A DNA stretch of 64,000 nucleotides from Lentibacillus salicampi (GCF_004565465.1 NZ_SRHY01000001.1:1-64000), one strand, 5' to 3'. Positions 44,538 to 53,913 are shown, counted from the stretch's first letter. Notes: generated by a model not told the origin, from the sequence alone. Numbers and translations: made by a program.

Positions 44538-47138
44538 ATGTCAGAGAAATGCTGTGGATCGAATGAAAAGGAACTTATAACGATAGAAGACAATGAGCCA
44601 TGCTGCGATCATAAGACTGTTAATGCGCCTTCTGCCGATACTGGTCATACCGACGGCTGCTGCAGCTATCACCCCGAAAAAACGGGATCTGAGAACGAAA
44701 CGGACAGTTGCTGTGCCAGTCACCAATCAGATGAAGCTATGGAGACAGAGGAAACATCTTGCCGCACTAGCAGCAGCAGTGTTGTGGAATTTCCAACTGG
44801 AAATACAACACCTGCACCATCTGATAAAGGTGAAAAGACCGAATATCGCATACACGGAATGGATTGCCCATCCTGTGCTGTGACGATCGAAAAAGGTTTA
44901 AATCGATTGGATGATATTCAAGAGGTAAACGTAAATTACAATACGGCAAAACTGCAAGTATCAGGGAGCAGTGCGCTGTCTCTTGACACTATCGAAAACG
45001 AGGTTCAAAAACTGGGCTACACGGCTGAACCGCTAAAACAAAATAAACATTACAGAACGTATGATGTTGTTGGAATGGATTGCGGCAGCTGTGCCAAAAG
45101 CATTGAAAACCATTTAAGTACGATTTCATCCGTTAATGATGTCCGTGTTAATTTTTCAACCGGAAAAATGAAAGTGGCACATGAAAACAGTGTTGATGAC
45201 ATCGTTTCCGAAGTATCAAAAATCGGTTATAAAGCGTCGCTGCTTACGGACAGCAATAAACCTGCGGAAAAAACAAAAAACAAGGAAAAATATGGATTAA
45301 TTACCGTATCAGGTATATTAATCGCTCTGGGCCTCATTGGCTCCTTCACGGCATTACCCATCATCCTATCGACGCTTTTATATGCGGCTGCCATCGTCAT
45401 CAGCGGCTATAAACCAGTAAAAAGTGCTTATTATGCTATAAAAAGCCGTTCATTGGATATGAATGTTCTCATGTCAGCTGCGGCAATTGGAGCCGCTTTA
45501 ATAGGAGAATGGTTTGAAGGAGCAACCGTCGTCTGGCTATTTGCACTTGGAAACGCTCTTCAAAACAGGTCTATCGAACAAACGAGGAAGTCAATCAGTA
45601 ATTTAATGGATCTTGCCCCATCTGAAGCATGGATTAAAGTTGGAACAGAATTAGTTAAAAAACCGGTGGAAGACGTTTCGGTCGGTGAGACAGTTGTGAT
45701 AAAACCCGGTGATCGTATCCCATTAGATGGCGAAATCATCCAGGGTGAAACCAGTGTTAATCAGGCACCCATAACGGGAGAGTCCATTCCGGTAGACAAA
45801 ATGATTGGGGATATAGTATATGCAGGCACGATTAATGAAAGTGGTTCTCTCGAAGTAAAAGTCACTAAGCTGGTTGAAGATACGACCATATCAAACATTA
45901 TTCATCTTGTTGAGGAAGCGCAGGAACAAAAGGCCCCTACTGAGGCATTTATCGACAAGTTTGCAAGTATCTATACACCCATCGTGTTTGCTATAGCATT
46001 AGCTGTCATTGTTCTGCCTCCACTCTTTGGCTTTGGTGCCTGGGGCGAATGGGTTTATAAAGGGCTTGCATTATTAGTTGTGGCCTGTCCTTGCGCATTG
46101 GTTATCTCGACGCCTGTTGCCATTGTTTCTGCTATCGGGAATGCTGCGAAAAATGGCGTTTTAATAAAAGGTGGTACTTTCCTGGAAAAAGCAGGTACTA
46201 TAAAGTCAATAGCATTTGATAAGACAGGTACATTAACAGAAGGCAAGCCAAAAGTTTCCGATATTGATTCGCTGACTGTCCCGGAAGATGAATTAATATC
46301 CCTGGCATTCACATTGGAGGATTACTCTACACATCCAATTGCAAAAACGGTTGTTGACTATGCAAAAGATACAGGAATTCAACCAAAAAATGGTGAGTTG
46401 TTTAAAAGTATAGCCGGTAAAGGTGTTCAAGCGACAATCAATGGAAAGACTTATTATGCCGGGAATTTAAAACTGTTTAAAGAAATGGATATTTCGTTGG
46501 ATAGCGTTAAAACGAATGTAGAAAAAATCCAAAGTCAAGGAAAAACAGTGGTAATCATTGGAACAGAACAAGAAATAATGGGTATCATCTCAGTTTCTGA
46601 TACCATCCGCAATACGACTATTGAAGCGTTAAAGGGTCTGAAGCAAGCTGGTGTAAATGAGTTGGCAATGCTTACAGGTGACAATGAAGGAACAGCAAAA
46701 ATGATTTCAAAGGAAACGAATGTCAATCGTTATTTTGCCGAACTGATGCCGGAAGATAAAGTGGGTGCCATTAAACAATTGCAAAAAGAAGGTCATAAAG
46801 TAGCAATGGTTGGTGACGGTATCAACGACGCTCCTGCGCTTGCAACATCTGATCTGGGGATTGCAATGGGCGGCGCGGGCACCGACACTGCTATGGAAAC
46901 GGCTGATATTGTCTTAATGGCCGATAACCTGGAAAAATTGCCACACACAGTTAAATTAAGCAGAAAAGCTCTAACGATTATCAAACAAAATATATGGTTT
47001 GCGTTGATTGTAAAATTTGTCGCATTGGCGCTTATATTTCCGGGATGGCTGACGCTTTGGATGGCAGTACTGAGTGATACAGGTGCTGCTGTGATTGTCA
47101 TCTTAAATGCATTACGACTTTTAAAAGTAAATGAGTAG
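44538..47138 (+). CDS. cadA: Cd/Zn/Pb-type P1B ATPase with Cys-pair N-terminus and two HMA domains
   Basis: 866 residues from ATG 44538. The first 90 residues carry four CysCys pairs (5-6, 22-23, 41-42 and 58-59, spaced 17, 19 and 17), three of them with a nearby His. Two HMA domains follow (GMDCPSCA and GMDCGSCA). The pump core has CPC ('VVACPCALVIS'), 'DKTGTLTEGKPKV', the SEHP-like 'STHPIAK' and 'MVGDGINDAPALATSD'. It exports soft divalent metals, driven by ATP. The Cys-pair tail is unusual and may sequester metal. Co-transcribed with the CmtR-like sensor; a terminator follows. Confidence 0.9.
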   Translation: MSEKCCGSNEKELITIEDNEPCCDHKTVNAPSADTGHTDGCCSYHPEKTGSENETDSCCASHQSDEAMETEETSCRTSSSSVVEFPTGNTTPAPSDKGEKTEYRIHGMDCPSCAVTIEKGLNRLDDIQEVNVNYNTAKLQVSGSSALSLDTIENEVQKLGYTAEPLKQNKHYRTYDVVGMDCGSCAKSIENHLSTISSVNDVRVNFSTGKMKVAHENSVDDIVSEVSKIGYKASLLTDSNKPAEKTKNKEKYGLITVSGILIALGLIGSFTALPIILSTLLYAAAIVISGYKPVKSAYYAIKSRSLDMNVLMSAAAIGAALIGEWFEGATVVWLFALGNALQNRSIEQTRKSISNLMDLAPSEAWIKVGTELVKKPVEDVSVGETVVIKPGDRIPLDGEIIQGETSVNQAPITGESIPVDKMIGDIVYAGTINESGSLEVKVTKLVEDTTISNIIHLVEEAQEQKAPTEAFIDKFASIYTPIVFAIALAVIVLPPLFGFGAWGEWVYKGLALLVVACPCALVISTPVAIVSAIGNAAKNGVLIKGGTFLEKAGTIKSIAFDKTGTLTEGKPKVSDIDSLTVPEDELISLAFTLEDYSTHPIAKTVVDYAKDTGIQPKNGELFKSIAGKGVQATINGKTYYAGNLKLFKEMDISLDSVKTNVEKIQSQGKTVVIIGTEQEIMGIISVSDTIRNTTIEALKGLKQAGVNELAMLTGDNEGTAKMISKETNVNRYFAELMPEDKVGAIKQLQKEGHKVAMVGDGINDAPALATSDLGIAMGGAGTDTAMETADIVLMADNLEKLPHTVKLSRKALTIIKQNIWFALIVKFVALALIFPGWLTLWMAVLSDTGAAVIVILNALRLLKVNE

Positions 47139-47142
47139 TTAA

Positions 47143-47176
47143 AAAAACTGTTCAATATCCAATTGGACAGTTTTCT
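47143..47176 (+). terminator. Terminator after cadA
   Basis: AAACTGTTCAAT and AATTGGACAGTTTT form a stem with a 4-nt loop, with a T-rich tail. Confidence 0.75.
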
Positions 47177-47384
47177 ATTTCATCAAAAAAATTGAATTCC
47201 ATTTCTCAAAAACTAAAATGTTTACTCAATTACATACCATGGAAACAAATACTTAAAAAATTTCTATTGCTATGAAAGACTTATAGGTGTAAGTGAATAC
47301 CCGTTCTATGTATATTTGCATTAAATAACGCAAAAGTAGTATTAGGCAGGATGGATGAAAATCATTAATTGTTATGTTTATATT

Positions 47385-47409
47385 ATACCTAACAGGGGTA
47401 TTGTATAAT
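47385..47409 (+). promoter_or_regulatory. CsoR-type operator and -10 box upstream of copB
   Basis: ATACCTAACAGGGGTAT (47385-47401) resembles the ATACCC-GGGGTAT operator of Bacillus CsoR. It sits immediately before TATAAT (47404-47409), where CsoR acts. No good -35 box is visible. A CsoR homologue is encoded 3 kb downstream. Confidence 0.55.
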
Positions 47410-47450
47410 GATTAAGTATTAGCTGCATTTTGAAGAAAGGAGAGTCTGAT

Positions 47451-49604
47451 ATGACCGACAATAATGGGAAAAATCATGACACGGAGGGCAGTAAAGATAC
47501 TCATAACGATCATGGGGGTCATCATGATCATAATCACGCCAGCCATGAAGATCATCAAGAGCATCACCTCCATCATGATCATGATCGTCACGGCAGTGAA
47601 CATGACCATCATCACGAGGACGACGGGCACCATGATCAGCACGAGGGGCACGGTCACCATGGCCATCACGATCATGGCGATATGGTCAGTGATTTCAAAA
47701 AGAGGTTTTATATTTCTTTAATTGTTACGATACCCATTTTAATTCTATCACCGATGATCCAGGATTTTATCGGTGTCGATTGGCGCTTCCCTTCTGATCA
47801 GTATATCCTGTTTGCGCTTGCAACGTTCACCTTCTTCTACGGCGGCTGGCCGTTCATTACGGGCGGAATTAGTGAGCTGAAAGGTAAGAATCCGGGTATG
47901 ATGACACTGATTGGCCTCGCCATCCTGGTTGCATACGGGTATAGTTCACTCACTGTTTTCGGCTGGGAAGGCAATGATTTTTTCTGGGAACTGGCCACAT
48001 TAATTGACATTATGCTGCTTGGTCACTGGATTGAGATGCGGTCAGTTATGGGTGCCTCCAATGCATTGGAAGAATTGGTTAAACTGATGCCGGCTGAAGC
48101 CCATAAACTGGATGAGAATGATGATGTAACAGACGTACCAACATCAGAATTACAACATGACGATAAAGTGCTGATAAAACCGGGTGAAAAAATTCCGGTC
48201 GACGGGACCATTTTTGAAGGAAATTCAGCCATTGACGAGTCCATGCTGACGGGTGAATCGGTTCCGATCGAGAAAAATAATGGCGATGAAGTGATAGGCG
48301 GATCGGTTAACAAAGAAGGGTCCATTAAGGTCACTGTTGAGAAAACCGGAAAAGATTCATATCTTTCCCAGGTGATTACGTTAGTCCGGGAAGCACAGGA
48401 ATCCAAGTCAAAAACACAGGACCTGACAAACCGTGCTGCCAAATGGCTCTTCTACATTGCGCTCGCATCAGGATTCATCACATTATTTATCTGGCTGATG
48501 CTCGGGTATTCCTTTGACGTTGCCCTTGAGCGGATGGTTACCGTGATGGTCATTACGTGTCCACATGCCCTTGGGTTAGCAGCACCATTGGTTATTGCAG
48601 TATCGACTTCTATATCGGCCAAAAAAGGATTGTTGATCCGCAATCGAGCCAATTTTGAAGGGGCTCGCAATGTAAATGCTGTTGTTTTTGATAAAACGGG
48701 TACTCTCACCAAGGGAGAATTTGGCGTTACGAATATCGTATCTCAAGAAGGATACAACGAAAATGATATTCTGACATGGGCAGCAAGTCTCGAGCAAAAT
48801 TCGGAACATCCGATTGCGTCAGGCATTGTCAGTTCTGCCAACGAAAAAGATTTTGACCTGAAAAAAATCGAGGAGTTTTCTTCCATCACCGGTAAAGGAA
48901 TTGAAGGCAAAATTGACGGCAGGAAAGTCAATGTTGTCAGCCCCGGGTATGTTGAAGATATGGATTATGATCGAGAGCAGTTCGAAAAATTATCTGAAGA
49001 AGGCAAAACTGTTGTCTTTGTGCTGGTGGATGACGAACTGACCGGCATGGTTGCACTGGCGGATATGGTTCGGGAAACCGCTAAAGAAGCAGTTGCATCA
49101 CTAAAAGACGAAGAAATCCATTCCATCATGCTGACCGGTGATAACCAAAAAGTTGCTGATTGGGTTGCTAAGCAGCTGGGAATTGATGAGGTATATGCCG
49201 AAGTGTTGCCTGATGACAAAGCGAATCAGGTAAAGACGATTAAGGAAAAAGGCTGGAAAGTTGCCATGACAGGTGATGGAGTTAATGATGCACCCGCACT
49301 GGCAACAGCCGATTTGGGTATCGCCATTGGTGCCGGTACGGATGTCGCGATGGAATCTGCTGACGTTGTACTTGTTAAAAGCAACCCGAAAGATGTTGTA
49401 TCGTTAATGGAACTGTCTCATAAAACCTATCGTAAAATGATTCAGAACCTTTGGTGGGCAGCGGGTTATAATATTGTTGCCATCCCGCTGGCAGCAGGCG
49501 TTCTGGCACCAATCGGTATCGTGCTGAGCCCGGCAGTAGGGGCGGTATTGATGAGTTTGAGTACGATTATTGTGGCGATCAATGCCAAACTGTTAAAGGC
49601 ATAA
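47451..49604 (+). CDS. copB: Copper-type P1B ATPase (CopB-like) with His-rich N-terminus
   Basis: 717 residues from ATG 47451 after GAAAGGAG. Residues about 9-76 contain about 28 histidines among Asp, Glu and Gly, and no HMA domain. The core has the CPH motif ('VITCPHALGLAAPL') of CopB-type pumps, 'DKTGTLTKGEFGV', 'QNSEHPIASGIV', and 'MTGDGVNDAPALATADLGIAIG'. It exports Cu(I), Ag(I) or possibly Cu(II). Its operator and the nearby csoR and copZ suggest copper-induced expression. It is monocistronic. Confidence 0.92.
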   Translation: MTDNNGKNHDTEGSKDTHNDHGGHHDHNHASHEDHQEHHLHHDHDRHGSEHDHHHEDDGHHDQHEGHGHHGHHDHGDMVSDFKKRFYISLIVTIPILILSPMIQDFIGVDWRFPSDQYILFALATFTFFYGGWPFITGGISELKGKNPGMMTLIGLAILVAYGYSSLTVFGWEGNDFFWELATLIDIMLLGHWIEMRSVMGASNALEELVKLMPAEAHKLDENDDVTDVPTSELQHDDKVLIKPGEKIPVDGTIFEGNSAIDESMLTGESVPIEKNNGDEVIGGSVNKEGSIKVTVEKTGKDSYLSQVITLVREAQESKSKTQDLTNRAAKWLFYIALASGFITLFIWLMLGYSFDVALERMVTVMVITCPHALGLAAPLVIAVSTSISAKKGLLIRNRANFEGARNVNAVVFDKTGTLTKGEFGVTNIVSQEGYNENDILTWAASLEQNSEHPIASGIVSSANEKDFDLKKIEEFSSITGKGIEGKIDGRKVNVVSPGYVEDMDYDREQFEKLSEEGKTVVFVLVDDELTGMVALADMVRETAKEAVASLKDEEIHSIMLTGDNQKVADWVAKQLGIDEVYAEVLPDDKANQVKTIKEKGWKVAMTGDGVNDAPALATADLGIAIGAGTDVAMESADVVLVKSNPKDVVSLMELSHKTYRKMIQNLWWAAGYNIVAIPLAAGVLAPIGIVLSPAVGAVLMSLSTIIVAINAKLLKA

Positions 49605-49625
49605 ACATGCATTAATGGACCTGTG

Positions 49626-49710
49626 AAGAGGCTGGGACAAAAGTGACTTTATCAAGCCAAAATACGAACAACATAGTTGCAATAACCTTTTGGTTTTGTC
49701 TCAACCTCTT
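49626..49710 (+). repeat. Large inverted repeat after copB
   Basis: AAGAGGCTGGGACAAAA (from 49626) is complementary, with two mismatches, to TTTTGTCTCAACCTCTT (to 49710), with a loop of about 50 nt. The GAGG-TGGGACAAAA word is a common repeat arm in Bacillaceae intergenic regions. It may end the copB transcript. Confidence 0.6.
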
Positions 49711-49750
49711 TCATATCATCCCTGTTTTGTCGCATACTCTTATAAGGATG

Positions 49751-49778
49751 AAAAAACCACCCGTTGAACGGATGGTTC
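49751..49778 (-). terminator. Terminator of the lipoprotein gene
   Basis: On the minus strand, AACCATCCG and CGGGTGGTT pair (one G-T), with a loop of five bases and a run of six T after the stem. Confidence 0.8.
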
Positions 49779-49787
49779 GCGTGCTTA

Positions 49788-50339
49788 TTAGCTGATTTCT
49801 TTTTTCAGATTTGTACCATGTAACCCTGCTTCTTCAAATAACTGACTTAACTTTTCATTGGCTGCAGTCAAGTGATCTTCTGCGGCTGTTACGTCCATTT
49901 CCTCAGCAGCAAGTGCAGTCGTATATTCCTCATATGCGGATTTCAATTCAGTCAAGGCTTCGTTAAATTGTTCAGTTTTCGCTTCATCCAAATCTTCCAC
50001 TGTGATGCCATCCAAGGCGGTAATGGCTTCTTCTGCAGCTGTGATGGCATCCTTATTTGAAGTTTCTGATGCAGCCGCTGCTTCTGGATCATTTAACACT
50101 TCTATATACGTATTTATTGTTGTTTGATATGGACGAAGTGTTCTACTAAGATCCAGATAGTTGTTTAGAAGAGCTTTTTCTACCGCTTTCCCGTCATTTT
50201 CCCCAGCTTCCTCTGTATCTGCTTTGTCTGCTTCGTTTGCGCTTGTGTCTCCATTATTGTCTGCATCATGGTTCGTTTGTTCACAGGCAGCCATCACAAG
50301 AATCAGCATAATTGCCATTAATGTTAAACGTTTTTTCAT
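49788..50339 (-). CDS. Lipoprotein of unknown function
   Basis: 183 residues. The signal peptide MKKRLTLMAIMLILVMAAC has a lipobox (VMAAC, C19), followed by an acidic Asn/Asp/Glu-rich linker (20-50). The rest (51-183) is a helical domain rich in Ala and Glu ('NKDAITAAEEAITALDGI', 'AAEDHLTAANEKLSQLFEEAG'). I do not recognise a named family. It should be anchored to the outer face of the membrane. It lies between copB and csoR, but on the opposite strand, so a metal role is only suggested by position. Confidence 0.75.
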   Translation of the reverse strand: MKKRLTLMAIMLILVMAACEQTNHDADNNGDTSANEADKADTEEAGENDGKAVEKALLNNYLDLSRTLRPYQTTINTYIEVLNDPEAAAASETSNKDAITAAEEAITALDGITVEDLDEAKTEQFNEALTELKSAYEEYTTALAAEEMDVTAAEDHLTAANEKLSQLFEEAGLHGTNLKKEIS

Positions 50340-50539
50340 TTTTGTTATCCCCCTTTAACAAAACATAGTCTAAACGGAAGATCCGAAATTGTAAATATGT
50401 CAAAAGGATGTTCCAAAACTCCCAAAAAGTAGATTTTTGTCCGTTTTCCATTAATAAGCCCCGATTCTACTCTTATACCATTGACAAAAATACACATGGG
50501 GGGCACTCTGTAATTAGAAGATGAAGGGGAGTGATGCAG

Positions 50540-50842
50540 ATGGGCGAATATTTGCACGATCATCCGGTCACACCAAGAACTGATGCCGAGAAGCAATCTG
50601 TTGTTAACCGTCTGAAGCGGATTGAAGGCCAGGTGAGAGGAATTCAGAAAATGGTTGAAGACGATCGTTATTGTGTTGATATATTAGTGCAAATCAGTGC
50701 CATTAATGCCGCCTTAAAAAAAGTAGGGTTCTCCGTCGCTGAACGGCATACCAAGCATTGTGTCAGTGATGCTGTGAAATCCGGCGAAGGAAACGAAGCG
50801 ATTGAAGAGTTAATGGAGGTCATGAAACAGTTTTCCAAATAG
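50540..50842 (+). CDS. csoR: Copper-sensing transcriptional repressor CsoR
   Basis: 100 residues from ATG 50540 (MGEYLHDH). This start puts the copper ligands at C45 (DDRYC), H70 (ERH) and C74 (TKHC), the same numbering as B. subtilis CsoR, which supports it over ATG 50534 or GTG 50531. The DNA-binding 'VVNRLKRIEGQVRGIQKMVEDD' is intact. Cu(I) releases it from its operator. TTGACA and a nearby GGGGGG run (about 50480-50500) suggest autoregulation. A copA remnant and copZ follow. Confidence 0.93.
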   Translation: MGEYLHDHPVTPRTDAEKQSVVNRLKRIEGQVRGIQKMVEDDRYCVDILVQISAINAALKKVGFSVAERHTKHCVSDAVKSGEGNEAIEELMEVMKQFSK

Positions 50843-50851
50843 GAATAAAAG

Positions 50852-51172
50852 ATGAATGAATCAGAAATACAAGCCTTGGAGTTTGAAGTTCACGGGGTGA
50901 TGAGTGATGTCGAATTTAACCCCACCTTAATGGAATTATCGCTCGGGTTCAGAAGCTCGGCTGGAACATCAGGTTATCGCACAAGTTTTACATGAAGAAA
51001 AAGCGGTTAAAGTAAAAGAGGTTCAGTTACAAGATAAAAAGTTGCCATGGTTGATGATGCGTTAATGATGCACCTGCATTTGCTGGTTGCCAGTGAAGCA
51101 GCTGACGTGACCATCCTCGGTGGTGAACTACTGCTGATACCAAAAGCGATTGGCATTCGTAAAGGAACCTGA
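50852..51172 (+). pseudogene. Remnant of a CopA-type copper ATPase between csoR and copZ
   Basis: The 3' part reads 'ASEAADVTILGGELLLIPKAIGIRKGT', the hallmark of the CopA C-terminal region (usually EAADVTIL..L..IPKAI). The preceding stretch 'KKVAMVDDALMM' recalls the GDGINDAP region, damaged. The 5' part starts ATG 50852 and gives a degraded HMA-like segment ('LEFEVHGVMS', then in another frame 'RVQKLGW'). All membrane segments and catalytic motifs (CPC, DKTG) are missing. It is a copA gene reduced from about 800 codons to about 105. Confidence 0.75.
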
Positions 51173-51249
51173 ACGTTCAGTTGTGGAGCGGGAGCCTTCC
51201 ACCGAAGATTAGAAAGCCTTAAAATAATTTTATCGAAGGAGAGATACCT

Positions 51250-51456
51250 ATGCAAACAACATTAGATGTACGCGGGATGACATGTGATCACTGTGAAAGT
51301 GCTGTAAAAGGCGCGCTTGAACGACTGGAAGGTGTCCAAGGTGTTGAAGTGAACCTTGGCACAGGCAAAGTCGATGTCACGTATGACGATTCACTCGTGA
51401 ATATTGAATCAATGCGCGAGGCAGTGGAAGAGCAAGGCTACGATGTTGTCGTATAA
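51250..51456 (+). CDS. copZ: Copper chaperone CopZ
   Basis: 68 residues, a single HMA domain with GMTCDHC (C12 and C15 bind Cu(I)) and the usual C-terminal 'VEEQGYDVVV'. It ferries Cu(I) to CopA and to CsoR. The ATG follows GAAGGAG. It lies downstream of csoR and the copA remnant, so its normal delivery partner is no longer encoded here; the CopB-type pump at 47451 has no HMA domain to receive copper. Confidence 0.93.
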   Translation: MQTTLDVRGMTCDHCESAVKGALERLEGVQGVEVNLGTGKVDVTYDDSLVNIESMREAVEEQGYDVVV

Positions 51457-51473
51457 GCAGGAAGTATATACAG

Positions 51474-51508
51474 AAAACCGGTTTCCATGATGGGAGCCGG
51501 TTTTTTTG
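51474..51508 (+). terminator. Terminator after copZ
   Basis: AAACCGGTTTCC and GGGAGCCGGTTTTTTT form a strong stem, 20 nt after the stop, with seven T. Confidence 0.85.
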
Positions 51509-51687
51509 CGTTAAGTACTAACGCTCTAAGTGAAACGAGTAAAAATGCATGTCTTGCTGTATGTATATTTCACAAGAGGGTTGGGAAACTATAAAAGTAC
51601 ATTTCTGTCTAATCGGCAATGGTAGACGACCTGAAATCGAATAAGTGGAACGCACCATGAACAGCTGTTTCGGAAGGAGCCCTCATA

Positions 51688-52617
51688 ATGGATATTGAGT
51701 ATTTACTGGAGACTGTCCAGGATGAAGAAATAAAAGATTTGATGTTATTTAATCAGGGTATTTCAAAGCGTCATCTCAATACAATTAGTGAATTGTTCGT
51801 CAAAGAAGAGATTCCTGTTCCGGCCGCGTTTAGCACATCCGATGTCTATAAAGGGGCACCTCGTCTATTTGACGATGCTTTCATGTTGTTTAATGTCCAG
51901 CAAATGGCTATCGGGGCATTTGGCCAATACACGAGGGGTTTATCGAGCGCCATTCGGCAGGACGTCATCGATTATTATCAGCAGGGAATCCGGGAGTTAA
52001 ATGAAATTTATGAACGATCGACACATCTCCTTTTGGAAAAAGGTGCGATCATAAAGACACCTAACATCCCTTATCCAAAGCAAGTGTCATTCATAGGCAG
52101 CAAACAATTTAACAATTTTCTTACCGGTAAAACCCGCCCTTTGGCAGGAATGGAAATAAAATATTTAAACATAAATATTGCCACCAATATTTTGGGCAAA
52201 ACTTTAATGATGGGGTTTGCGCAAACGGCTTCATCCAAGAAACTGCGGAATTATTTTAAAAATGGCTGGCAGCTTGCAGATAAGCAAATTAAACAATATG
52301 GGAACTTGTTAGCGGGTGATAACATACCGTCTCCAATGCTTATGGATCCGCATGTAACTGATTCAAAAGTTCCCGCGTTCAGTGACAAACTGATGCTATA
52401 TCACGTCACACTCGCCATTCAGCTTGGACTGGAGAATATTGGAATAGCTATGTCCAGAACCTTAAGACATGATATTCATGCAAAATATGCGAAGTTTATC
52501 GGTGAAATCGGATTATATTCCAATCAAGGGCAGAAATTGATGATCGGAAATGGCTGGTTTGAAGAGCCACCCCTCGCTTCAGACCGCAAGAAAGCTGTCC
52601 GAAATCCGCTTGAGTAA
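51688..52617 (+). CDS. DUF3231 family protein
   Basis: 309 residues, probably two related helical halves (about 1-155 and 160-309) of the DUF3231 family. Typical blocks are 'GAPRLFDDAFMLFNVQQMAIGAFGQYTRGLSSAIRQDV' and, in the second half, 'PAFSDKLMLYHVTLAIQLGLENIGIAMSRTLRHDI'. The family is widespread in sporulating Bacillaceae and has a ferritin-like, four-helix look. Links to spore proteins exist, but the function is unproven. It has no signal peptide. The ATG follows GGAAGGAG. Confidence 0.85.
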   Translation: MDIEYLLETVQDEEIKDLMLFNQGISKRHLNTISELFVKEEIPVPAAFSTSDVYKGAPRLFDDAFMLFNVQQMAIGAFGQYTRGLSSAIRQDVIDYYQQGIRELNEIYERSTHLLLEKGAIIKTPNIPYPKQVSFIGSKQFNNFLTGKTRPLAGMEIKYLNINIATNILGKTLMMGFAQTASSKKLRNYFKNGWQLADKQIKQYGNLLAGDNIPSPMLMDPHVTDSKVPAFSDKLMLYHVTLAIQLGLENIGIAMSRTLRHDIHAKYAKFIGEIGLYSNQGQKLMIGNGWFEEPPLASDRKKAVRNPLE

Positions 52618-52903
52618 TCGTTTAAATACCATTAAGGAAACCGGCAGCTCCTGGTTCCTCGAAGTTTTGCCATCCTTAAATGATGGAAGACTGAATTTTT
52701 CAGAACACATTTACACAGCAGCTGTGTGCTCACATCGCTCGTCATCGCTATCGGGCCAGAAAAAATAAAGATAGAAAGCTGGGCGGCTCGTAAAAAATCA
52801 TCGTTTGCTGTAGTCGTTTTGATATGAAGATTGAAGGAGCCTTCCGTAAACGGTCTGACCAATCTGTTTGCAGGGGATTAAGTCTTATTTCAGGTGAATT
52901 CGA

Positions 52904-53404
52904 ATGCACATTGTAATTGTCCTATTGGTGATTTTTGCTGTATGGCGCGGAGGTGGCTGGTCCCGTTTTCGTCAATTCCATGCCACGATGCTCTATATTG
53001 CAACCATGAATTTATTATACTTCTATTTTACATCTGATAAACCGTTGTGGGTATTTCAATCCACTATTGGTATACCTGAACACGTTCTGGATGTGTTGCA
53101 TGCGTTTATTGTCCTGCCATGCACGGTCATGATTTTTCTGTCAAACTTTCCCAAAGCATTGACAGGTAAAATTTTATTGATCTTAAAATGGGTTTTAATA
53201 TATGTCGTTCTTGAGTATATCGGCTATCACATCGGAGCAATCGATTATCACAACGGCTGGTCAATAGGCTGGTCAATTCTGTTTGTCACTGTCATGTTTC
53301 CAATGTTGAGGCTGCATTATACCCGTCCGGTTACGGCTTATGCTTTCTCTGTTATCATCATCGCTATTCTACTTATCCTGTTCGAGGTACCCTGGATTCA
53401 CTAA
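52904..53404 (+). CDS. CBO0543 family membrane protein, first of a pair
   Basis: 166 residues with five membrane segments. 'HATMLYIATMNLLYFYFT', 'WVFQSTIGIPEHVLDVLHAFIVLPC' and 'LKWVLIYVVLEYIGYHIGAIDYHNGWSIGWSILF' fit the CBO0543 family of small integral membrane proteins from spore formers. The function is unknown. A related gene follows on the same strand after 29 bp. The translation start ATG 52904 has only a weak ribosome binding site (CAGGTG). Confidence 0.75.
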   Translation: MHIVIVLLVIFAVWRGGGWSRFRQFHATMLYIATMNLLYFYFTSDKPLWVFQSTIGIPEHVLDVLHAFIVLPCTVMIFLSNFPKALTGKILLILKWVLIYVVLEYIGYHIGAIDYHNGWSIGWSILFVTVMFPMLRLHYTRPVTAYAFSVIIIAILLILFEVPWIH

Positions 53405-53433
53405 AACGATCGGTTGTCATGGGAGCTGATAGC

Positions 53434-53913
53434 ATGGACATTATTTTACTGTGGCTCTTTCTTATTTTAGGGTTAATTTTATTAACTATTTCGATAAAAA
53501 AAGGATCACTCATCAATTGGTTGTTATGTTTTTGGCTTGCTGCTTATTTGATCACATTTGTGGGCGATTTAGTCGTGGAATATCAAATGCTGACATATCC
53601 TGTTCAGTTGATCCCACACTTTCGTTCAAGTGCACTTTATGAATATTTGCTGCTTCCACTGATATGTGTTTACTATTACCAGGCGACCGTTCATAAAAGT
53701 CTGTCGCACAGCATTTGGCGTGCATTCATTTATAGTGGTTTACTGACAGCTTTTGAAGTGATCCTCGAAGTGAATACCGACCTGATTCATTATATAACAT
53801 GGAATTGGTTTTACTCCCTGGCAGGTCAATTTGTGCTGTTATTGCTAATACGCTGGCTGATGAGGCTGATAGCTGGTGTCGTGCGAAGAAGACGGGGGCG
53901 CCGTGATGGTTAA
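53434..53913 (+). CDS. CBO0543-like membrane protein, second of a pair
   Basis: 159 residues from ATG 53434 (MDIILLWLFLIL) after GGGAG; the frame extends to 53419. Five membrane segments; 'FGDLVVEYQML'-like and 'SSALYEYLLLPLICVYYYQATVHKS' are reminiscent of the CBO0543 family. A basic tail (RRRRGRR) ends the protein in the cytoplasm. The paired arrangement suggests the two form a membrane complex, but nothing in the sequence shows its role. Confidence 0.7.
   Translation: MDIILLWLFLILGLILLTISIKKGSLINWLLCFWLAAYLITFVGDLVVEYQMLTYPVQLIPHFRSSALYEYLLLPLICVYYYQATVHKSLSHSIWRAFIYSGLLTAFEVILEVNTDLIHYITWNWFYSLAGQFVLLLLIRWLMRLIAGVVRRRRGRRDG

Noticed and set aside
47412-47675. Minus-strand frame rich in Met/Ile/Val opposite the His-rich part of copB
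   Set aside because: It is a shadow of the CAT/CAC histidine codons on the other strand.
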